IMG/VR virus record: IMGVR_UViG_3300047556_000036
Span: 1-33,446 of that record
Source of the DNA: a virus
Strand: one strand, 5' to 3'
Length of the DNA stretch: 33,446 bases
A program made the translations under genes and the position numbers. This document shows positions 8,289-15,700 of the stretch, piece by piece; within the stretch, counting starts at the first letter, position 1; each line of letters starts with the position of its first letter. The notes beneath the pieces are model-generated. The model saw only the letters and a program-made list of their open reading frames with translations. It was not told the DNA's origin and made no database searches.

Positions 8289-10181
8289 TTATTTTAGCTT
8301 TGGAAAGGACTTAACACTACCGTACTTACCTAGACTGGTCAACTTCTGGCCTAACACAGACGGCTTGGCTATGGCTGGGGCGTAAGACGTGGAATCCGTG
8401 TCTGACTCTGCCCCCCTATGAAGCGCCTTGTCAAACGCTGACGAAGTGTAAAAACCTACTAGCCTTGTGCGCCAGTCTGGGTCATGGTATACAGACTGGA
8501 TAGACCTTATCATGTGCGGCTGGAAGTCTGGCTCTACTGGATGGGCGTAGACGTTATCAATTTTCCAGTCCTGCAGCTTCTTGGCTACCTTCTTATTAAT
8601 CCTTGTGCCCGGTGTAAAGTGTAGAACAGGCTCTTCTAGATAATGCCCTATAAGCTTATTAGGGTTGTCTAACTTAGCATCTTTTCTAGGTTTATAACTG
8701 TAGCTGAGCTTATTAAACGGTACTATGTCTCCGTATATGTTATCATCAATGCCATCTGGATTTGTCACTTCTGCCCAGTTTAGTAATCCTGTTACGACTG
8801 GTTCTAAGTTGCGACGATTGGCGCTTACGCCTGAGTTCTCTAGACCCTCTCTAAGATAGCCTATATACGCACGACGAGCTTCACCCATTCCACGAAGCTT
8901 GACAAGTTGTGATGGATGCGGTACGCCATCTGTCAAGTCGTCGCCAGCCTCTACGTGATCACCAACCTTTACAGTCGGTGCCAGTGAAGAGTGTGCATAA
9001 TACTTCTTATTTCCTACGTGAATGTAGTTACCGCCTTGTGGCGCTGCCTCAATCTTGTCAACGACTCCGTCTTCCTCGCTTAACGGGCCGGCCTCCTCAA
9101 ACTCCTCTGGGGCGTCTAAAAGCCTATTAAGATATTCAATGCCTGACCTAGATGCCTTAGCTTTAGCGCCTAACGAGTGTTTTGCTGATAATTGACCCTG
9201 AGACAGTTTCTCGCCAATGGCCTGTGCGGCCTTAAGTCCTATATTGTCGCCTATAGTAGACAGACCGGCCCTGTCGCGCTTACCAGCGGCATAGGAGCTT
9301 ATGCCTCCATCAGGTGACGGTTCGGTAATAGTAGAATGTATAAGAATCTCTTCAGCACCTGCGTCTTTAATATCGCTTAATACCTTGGAAGTTATTACAG
9401 TCCCTGCTTTATAATTACCGATATCGCTAGCTAGTACAGCGCCTATATTGTCCTTATCATCAGCTGGGACAACTAAGCCAACTGGAAGTCTTGTTGGCTC
9501 TGGAGCGTCTCTTGACACTACTAGCCTATGGGCAGCGTTAGACAGACGCTTAGTCATATACCCAGCATCTCCTACGCCAAGCTTTACGGCTACTGCGCCT
9601 TTACGCTGGCTAAACGTGGACGCGAAATACTCGGCTGGGGTGTATCCCTCTGCGTAAGAGTGCCAGATAGGGATTGGCATTAGTCTGTCATGCTGATCTT
9701 GTGAGAGTAAATCAGCGCCTCTCATTGATCCTAGATCACCCTTTTTGCCTCTAGCTCCGCTCTCCAGCTGCATAACGTAGGGCGAGTTTTCTTCCTTAGA
9801 CTCTTTATAAACTGCATCCTGTAGTTTAGACATTAGTGGGAGCAGGGTGCCTGTTATGGCTTCTTCCCTTGCCTTGTCGTCTAATGCGTCGTCGTTTATG
9901 ATAGCGGATACTTGTTTCTTGGCTTCAGATAGCAAAGCTTCCTTAACTTTAGACTTTCTAAGCGCCGAGAGACTAACAGACGCTCCCTCAGTCCAAGCCG
10001 CCGTCCTTCCAATATCTGATAACTTAGACAGTATGTCTGCGTATTGTTCGGGGTACTTCTCTGCTACAACCTGGAATAGCTTCCCTATTTCGGCCTTATT
10101 AAAGCTATGCCTAGACTTCCTAAGCTCCTCAGGAAGTGCCTCGTTAATGAGGATGGTGCCTATGTTTGTAACTTCACTCAT
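8289..10181 (-). CDS. RNA polymerase beta' subunit, C-terminal part (split)
   Basis: 630 residues matching the second half of bacterial beta'. Landmarks in order: an N-terminal helical region; SGARGKKGD (141-149), equal to the conserved SGARG element; a bridge helix of the form GY-x-PAEYFAST-x5-GA...AGYMTKRL (about 178-212) followed by AHRLVVSRD; and a trigger-loop region GDNIGLKAAQAIGE (311-324) with a retained His at 335. The zinc-binding Cys cluster that precedes the trigger loop in bacterial beta' is absent. It supplies the moving catalytic parts of the polymerase, so it must assemble with the beta-beta' N-terminal gene at 12757-18438. Starts at ATG 10181, overlapping the preceding gene by 8 bp. 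Identity is firm from motif order; transcriptional specificity is unknown. Confidence 0.9.
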   Translation of the reverse strand: MSEVTNIGTILINEALPEELRKSRHSFNKAEIGKLFQVVAEKYPEQYADILSKLSDIGRTAAWTEGASVSLSALRKSKVKEALLSEAKKQVSAIINDDALDDKAREEAITGTLLPLMSKLQDAVYKESKEENSPYVMQLESGARGKKGDLGSMRGADLLSQDQHDRLMPIPIWHSYAEGYTPAEYFASTFSQRKGAVAVKLGVGDAGYMTKRLSNAAHRLVVSRDAPEPTRLPVGLVVPADDKDNIGAVLASDIGNYKAGTVITSKVLSDIKDAGAEEILIHSTITEPSPDGGISSYAAGKRDRAGLSTIGDNIGLKAAQAIGEKLSQGQLSAKHSLGAKAKASRSGIEYLNRLLDAPEEFEEAGPLSEEDGVVDKIEAAPQGGNYIHVGNKKYYAHSSLAPTVKVGDHVEAGDDLTDGVPHPSQLVKLRGMGEARRAYIGYLREGLENSGVSANRRNLEPVVTGLLNWAEVTNPDGIDDNIYGDIVPFNKLSYSYKPRKDAKLDNPNKLIGHYLEEPVLHFTPGTRINKKVAKKLQDWKIDNVYAHPVEPDFQPHMIRSIQSVYHDPDWRTRLVGFYTSSAFDKALHRGAESDTDSTSYAPAIAKPSVLGQKLTSLGKYGSVKSFPKLK

Positions 10182-10383
10182 CTTTGTTCTTTACGTCTAT
10201 AGTCTTTATACCGTTATCGACACAAACCTTATGAAAAGCTTGCTCGCTAGCTGAGGCATAAACTATAAAGCCAGCCTTCTCAAAAGCTAGTGCCACTGGC
10301 TCGCCCTCATCGGTATGTATAACCACTTGCGAGGCAGGCAGAGTATACACCTTACCAGACCCGTGAATGATCTTTACAAACAT
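10174..10383 (-). CDS. Hypothetical small protein, 69 aa
   Basis: A compact, probably beta-rich protein (VKIIHGSGKVYTLPASQVVI) ending in a Lys/Asp tail. No family recognised. It sits between the 576-residue gene and the beta' C-terminal gene, overlapping the latter's start by 8 bp, so the two are probably translated together. It might be a small accessory of the polymerase or a virion component; nothing in the sequence decides this. Start ATG at 10383. Confidence 0.6.
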   Translation of the reverse strand: MFVKIIHGSGKVYTLPASQVVIHTDEGEPVALAFEKAGFIVYASASEQAFHKVCVDNGIKTIDVKNKDE

Positions 10384-10384
10384 G

Positions 10385-12115
10385 TTAAACCTTAAACTTA
10401 GGTATCTGCTGACTTTGTGTGGGCGTTAAAGGCTGTAACGGCTGCTGTGGCTGATTAAAGCTTACACCAGGGGCCTGGTCCTGTAGGCCGGGCACGTCTG
10501 TAAACCTAGGCTTAAAGTCTTCGGAGTCCCTGTTAATTCCTAAAGTGGACATGTTACCAAGCGTGCTAGGCGACATACCTCTGCTACCCAGTAGCTTAGC
10601 CATTCGTGTGTTGCCTGCGTAGGATTTGTTATCAACAAACTCTTTAAACTTCTCTGGAGATGACCTAGCTAGTGTTAACAGCTTTGTAGCGTCTTTATTC
10701 CTATATACCTTAGCTTTATGCATCTCGTTAGCCAGCTGTAAGCCTTCCATAGCAGTATCAGTTACTAGTGCTGGGTCCATATCCTCAGTACTTAGATATC
10801 TTGACGCTCTCCTAGCTGCCGGATTCTTTGAAAGATCTCTTACGAATTTAGCTACCGCGTCTGGGCCTCTGGCTATAACGTTTTGTACTAACTTTTTGTT
10901 CTTAGACGCTGCATAGGCTAACAGCCCACCAGACTGACCACCTCTGCCTAGGGCAGCATAGTGCTGTATGGAGTCGCCTATAATCTTTTCTGCCTTTTCT
11001 GGATTGTCGGCATAGCGCTGTAACAGGGCGCTGTTCTTAGCTATAAGTTTACCTAACACTAGAGGCGACATACCAACCCTGGAAGCTGATTCAGCAACTG
11101 ACTGCAGTATATCAGTGCTAAGACCAGTCCCCTCTGCCATCTGCCTAATAGCACCGAACTCGTTCATTGCTGCGGATGGGTCGATCATTACGCGCTTAGC
11201 TAGATTTCCACTAGAAGCCATTCTAAGAGCCTTACCCATAGCATTAGGATCATTAGCGTTTATTAGGCCAGACCCCATAGCTGCCTGTGCTGCTCTTGAT
11301 AGGTTTATAGCATGGTCAACCGTAGCATTCGGGCCATATACCTCTACTGCTCTTGCCATTGCATGCGAAATCATTTCTGGAGCGGCGTTTGGCGGGAACC
11401 TACCTTCCCCCTGCGCCTTATAGAAATCGCCATAAATTCTGTCGATAACCTGCTTGCTGTGACCGCCTCTGTTGAGCAGTAGCGCCGCCCTCTGTAGGCC
11501 TGAGTCGTCTATCAGCATCTGCGGTACAAACTGTTTTATCATACCAGTTAATTCTGGCATGATTGGACTGAACTGCTTTACAATTTGGCCTATAGTACTT
11601 GGATCTGCATTAGCTATTCTAAAACCCTTAGGGATGCCTACCTTGTCTCCGTACTCAGCTATCAGGCCGTCCAGAACCTTAGCTACTGGCGAGTCTATAA
11701 TAGCCTTACCAATAGCTGGAGTAACATAACCGCCAGCGTAGCGCTGGGCGTTCATTCTAGCCTGTACTCTACCAGGATCGCCAGTTCCTGGACCCATCTG
11801 TCTTAACTTGGTTAGTTCCTGCCAATGTGGGGCTATGTTCTTCTGCCAAAAGTCTGTCTTGCCAAATAGCAGTGGGGCATACTGCGCAGTTAGGCCGGCA
11901 ACCGCACCACCAGTTTCGCCGCCAACCATCTGTCCAACAGGCACGGCTGCCTGCATGAGGTTGCCTACGCCCTGCTGGTCTACGCCGGCATAGCCACCAG
12001 GTGACAGCCAGCTTTGATAGCTAGCTGCACCTGGCTGTACTGGCTGAGGTAGAAATGGAACAGCCTGGTCTCCCTCGGCTGCCACCTTCAGTAGATACTG
12101 GCTGCCAAGTCTCAT
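10385..12115 (-). CDS. Putative internal virion protein, Ala/Gly/Pro-rich, 576 aa
   Basis: The N-terminus is a short hydrophobic/basic leader ending in LLKVAAEGD (residues 8-16), nearly the same as LIKKAAEGD in the 313-residue gene and a good prohead protease site (A-A-E). Next come a Gln/Pro/Gly-rich segment, a Gly/Ala hydrophobic stretch (VGGETGGAVAGLTAQYAPLLFG), and a long helical region from about residue 140 to 500. The tail is Gln/Pro-rich. No enzymatic motif is visible. A packaged internal or tape-measure-like protein is plausible. It starts at ATG 12115, overlapping the stop of the preceding gene by one base, inside the polymerase block. Confidence 0.7.
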   Translation of the reverse strand: MRLGSQYLLKVAAEGDQAVPFLPQPVQPGAASYQSWLSPGGYAGVDQQGVGNLMQAAVPVGQMVGGETGGAVAGLTAQYAPLLFGKTDFWQKNIAPHWQELTKLRQMGPGTGDPGRVQARMNAQRYAGGYVTPAIGKAIIDSPVAKVLDGLIAEYGDKVGIPKGFRIANADPSTIGQIVKQFSPIMPELTGMIKQFVPQMLIDDSGLQRAALLLNRGGHSKQVIDRIYGDFYKAQGEGRFPPNAAPEMISHAMARAVEVYGPNATVDHAINLSRAAQAAMGSGLINANDPNAMGKALRMASSGNLAKRVMIDPSAAMNEFGAIRQMAEGTGLSTDILQSVAESASRVGMSPLVLGKLIAKNSALLQRYADNPEKAEKIIGDSIQHYAALGRGGQSGGLLAYAASKNKKLVQNVIARGPDAVAKFVRDLSKNPAARRASRYLSTEDMDPALVTDTAMEGLQLANEMHKAKVYRNKDATKLLTLARSSPEKFKEFVDNKSYAGNTRMAKLLGSRGMSPSTLGNMSTLGINRDSEDFKPRFTDVPGLQDQAPGVSFNQPQQPLQPLTPTQSQQIPKFKV

Positions 12116-12705
12116 TAGGCTAGAGGACCCTTGATGCTTGATGGATCAAACCCAGGCATACCAGTTACTGGGCCAGGTTGCCCAGCTGGTGCCGCTGCGT
12201 CCGCACTCTCAGGCTTTTTAGCCTTGCCAACCATCTCAAGTGTCTGGCGCACAATGTCCATGGTACGCTTGGTAATCTTGTCAACTACCTGCTCATCCTC
12301 AGCAGTTAGACCGGCTGAAGATGGCGCTGCGGGCGCCGGCGCTGCTAGGCTTGCTAGCATAGCTGGGTCCATAGGAGGCATACCACCCATAGCTGGATCA
12401 ACTGGAGGCGCAGCACCGGCCATAGCAGGGTCCATGGGAGGAGCCCCGCCAGCCATCGCAGGATCCATAGGCATGCCAGCAGCTGCGGGATCGGCCATCA
12501 TAGCTGGGTCCATAGGCGCTCCACCGGCCATAGCAGGATCCATGGGCATGCCGCCCATCGCCGGATCGCCGCCCATCATAGCCGGATCAACGGGTGCTCC
12601 ACCTGGGCCAGGCGCCTGCTGCGCGTGCTTGCCTAGTGGCACAAAAGCAGTCTTAGTTAGGTGTTCGGCTAGTGCGCGCTTGAAAAGTCTGGCTGCTTGA
12701 GTCAT
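12115..12705 (-). CDS. DPAM-repeat low-complexity protein, 196 aa
   Basis: The N-terminus (RLFKRALAEHL) carries an A-x-E-like leader (L-A-E at 12-14). Residues 40-116 hold eight D-P-A-M units plus one D-P-A-A, separated by Gly/Ala/Pro/Met. The C-terminal part has a predicted helix (about residues 135-165) and a Pro/Gly-rich tail. Such repeats suggest a flexible or extended protein rather than an enzyme. It lies directly downstream of the polymerase fusion gene with a 51-bp gap, and AAGGA stands upstream of ATG 12705. A role as an internal head protein or assembly linker is inference only. Confidence 0.65.
   Translation of the reverse strand: MTQAARLFKRALAEHLTKTAFVPLGKHAQQAPGPGGAPVDPAMMGGDPAMGGMPMDPAMAGGAPMDPAMMADPAAAGMPMDPAMAGGAPPMDPAMAGAAPPVDPAMGGMPPMDPAMLASLAAPAPAAPSSAGLTAEDEQVVDKITKRTMDIVRQTLEMVGKAKKPESADAAAPAGQPGPVTGMPGFDPSSIKGPLA
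12358..12588 (-). repeat. Tandem D-P-A-M coding repeat
   Basis: Imperfect tandem repeat within the 196-residue gene. It encodes D-P-A-M at residues 40, 47, 56, 66, 81, 92, 103 and 113 with a D-P-A-A at 72. Unit length varies from 7 to 11 residues, and synonymous codons differ between copies (Asp GAC/GAT, Pro CCA/CCT/CCC/CCG), so the array is not a recent exact duplication. Confidence 0.8.
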
Positions 12706-12756
12706 ATGTGTCCTTAAGGTAGTGTCTTAGTTAGTTTTACAAGCTATGGAGGATAA

Positions 12757-15700
12757 TCAACCTTGGAGTACTCTAATGGGCGTTCTAGCTGATATATCTC
12801 CACGAGCATATGCCCTCTTGGCATCTTGCACAGTCTGGAAAGTCTTTACAGGCTCATTAGTATTAATCTGGCTAGCTAAGTACATACCGGCTATGTAGTC
12901 TTGCATAGGCAGCATATGGGCCTGGAAGTTACCTGAAGAGAATAGGCGCTTAGAGGGCATTAGCTTGTCTTCTAAGTCCTTAATAGCTTCTCTAGTGCTA
13001 GGAACGTGTATGTTAATGGCATCACCATCGTTGTCAGCGCCCAAGCCTGCGTAAGATGTATAGGGTACTCTGATGGCATGGTCATCCGTCAATTTTGGCC
13101 ACCCCGCGAAGTATGCATACTGGTGTAAAGCTGGAGCACGATTATAGGCTACTGGTCTTACCTTTACTTCTTCTAATAAGGCTTTTTTAGCATCCTCCGC
13201 CCTGTTTTGTACTGCTAAGACTGCTTCGCTAGCCGGCTTACCAGCCTGGACAAGCCTGCGTATAATATAAGGCTTGTAGATGTTCCAAGCCATTTCAAAG
13301 GGTACGCCCACTTCGTCCATCTTTAAAGTACCGTCAGCGGTTATAACACCTCTACCAACCTGATCGACCGACTGGCCTATAACGCGTCTCTGATAGTTTG
13401 AGAACTTAGGGGAGTCACCTAGTCCTATAGCATACCTTAGAATACCCTTTACGCCTTGCTCTGCGTGTTCTTTATTGACCGGGTCTTCTGCGCCAGCTAT
13501 GGCTCTAACGGCCTTCAGTAGCGTTAAGTACTCGTCTGCTGTTGATCCTATTTCGTTCTTAGCGTCTAGATAGTTCTGCTTAGCTTCTAACAGGTCATGG
13601 TATAAATAGTTAAAGTCGTGCACCATGTCTGTGTTAGTTCCAGTCATGATAGGCCTGTACTTAGGCGGAATAACTGGAATTTTACTTACCATTAGTTCTT
13701 CTGGCTTAACTTCCATCTTCTTAAGACCAGCCAGATAGTTTAGCTTTCTTACAGCTGCGTCCTTCTGTCCCTGCTTGCCTGTTCTTATAGTTACTTTACA
13801 GGCTTCCATATCCCTGTTGATATCTACACCCTTTAGAGCAGCCTCAATAGCCGCTGGACCTGTATTGCCGTTTAACTGTTCCTGACCAGATAGGACGGAT
13901 AGTAGGGTCTTATTTGTTATGCCTAGAAGCTTCTGAATTGGGTCGATGAATAGTGGATGTGGAATCTTCTCTGGAAGCGTGATCTTGGCATACATGTTGC
14001 CGTCTGCACCGCCTGTCTTACCTATGTCGAATAAGCCATCTTTGATAGGCTCCATCGACTCAAAATCAAAAGTCTTTGAGTTACCTATTTCGTGTCTTGC
14101 TATCTCGTCAACATCTCTGTCTAGAAGCGGCCTGAGCTTCTCCTTTGTACCGTCCTTCTGAACGTGTACACCAGCAGCTGTTAACATGTCTAGAAACTCT
14201 TGGTCCGCTATAGCTCCGTCAGGTAGAACTGGCTCTTCGCCGTTTCTAATAGCCCTCCAGTAGTCGTCGTTCCTCTGCCCCCTAACTAGCTTGGCGTCCT
14301 TTAAGAAGTTAGTAGCCCCTGCTGCGAGTAGAACAGAGTTGTCCATAAGCGAGATTCTCTTACTGCCCTCAAAACCACCCTTGGCTGGGTAGCCTGATGT
14401 GGTGTAAGAACCGGAATCTCTGGCTGACATCTTACCTTCCGCTTTGTGCGTAAGCCTCATGACATAGCCATTGCCTACAAATATACCTGGAATCTTTCTA
14501 CCGTCTCTTGGATCTGTTACAGTCTCTAGCTCTTTAATGCCGTGTTTGGCCGCTTCGTTTAAAGCAAACTCAGCAACGTCTGGGGTACCAAAGGCTTTTA
14601 CTACATACGGTTTGCCTGTCTTGGCTGCCACCTTACCTAGTAACTGTTCAGCTAGCGTACTCGGATTAATTCTTCCGATTACCCCATTTGTGTTTACTAG
14701 AACATCTATTGTGTTACCCTCTTCGTCTATGGGCATCTGGTCATCTGGTCTTACAACAACTACGCCTTTATTACCGTAGCGCATGCAAATCTTGTCAGCG
14801 TGGTCTACGTTGTCTAGGGACTTAACGTATACTCTTATACCATCTTTAGTGTTTACAATGTCTGTCACTATACCATCAGACTTATGATCCCAGGTCTGGC
14901 TTAGGTCTGAGTGAGAAGACTTGGGAGTGTTCATGACGGCACCAACCATACTCTGCGGCTTCTTGCCTATACCGAGTATTAGAGGATCCCCAGCCTTTAC
15001 AGTTTCTCCAACCCTGATGATACCACTATCGTCTAACTTGCTGTACTGGTCATTATTGAACTTGTCGGCGTATATAGCTACGTAATCGTCCTTCTTAGTA
15101 CTGAGCAGATTTTTAGTATCTAGCTCAGACTTATACATAGCTTGAGCACCTAGCTTCTTGGCAGCTGACTCGGAGATTACATAGGCATCTTCAATTGTGT
15201 CACCCTCAGCAGTCATATAGGCTGTCCTGAGATTCCTACCCACAGACATTACACCGTTCTTGTCAGTGTAATTAGACCTAGCTAGTAACTGACCAGCTGC
15301 CACAGACTGGCCAGGCTGCACAAGAGCCTCATTGTGCATGAAAGACTTACGACCAGTGTGGTAGTTGTTATAAAGATCTACAATCTTCTTACCTTCTTTA
15401 GTCGAAATTTCTATAAAGTCTGGTGTGACTCTTGTGACTATACCATCTGCTGGGGCATGCTTAGCTCCTAGGAACTTGGACATGCTGGAGTGTAAGGAAG
15501 TACCATCATCGTCTGCTGTCTGCACGAGAGGAGCTTCAGGCTCAATAAGCGGAACAGCCTGCTGGGTATTGTGTACAAAGATACCGTTTGCGCACATAAA
15601 CACGTTATCGCCCATGTCTATGTCGTATACATACTCGTAGTCGGATTCATCTAACTGCCTAATTGACTTAACCTTGTCCCACTTAACGCCAGAGTTAAGC

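Noticed and set aside
12358-12588. Tandem repeat considered as CRISPR or other non-coding array
   Set aside because: Units are short, of unequal length and codon-based, and encode D-P-A-M in frame.
12131-12700. Open frame on the plus strand, 189 codons, with Ile-Ala-Gly-Ser repeats
   Set aside because: It is the reverse complement of the DPAM repeat gene; the repeat keeps the antisense frame open.
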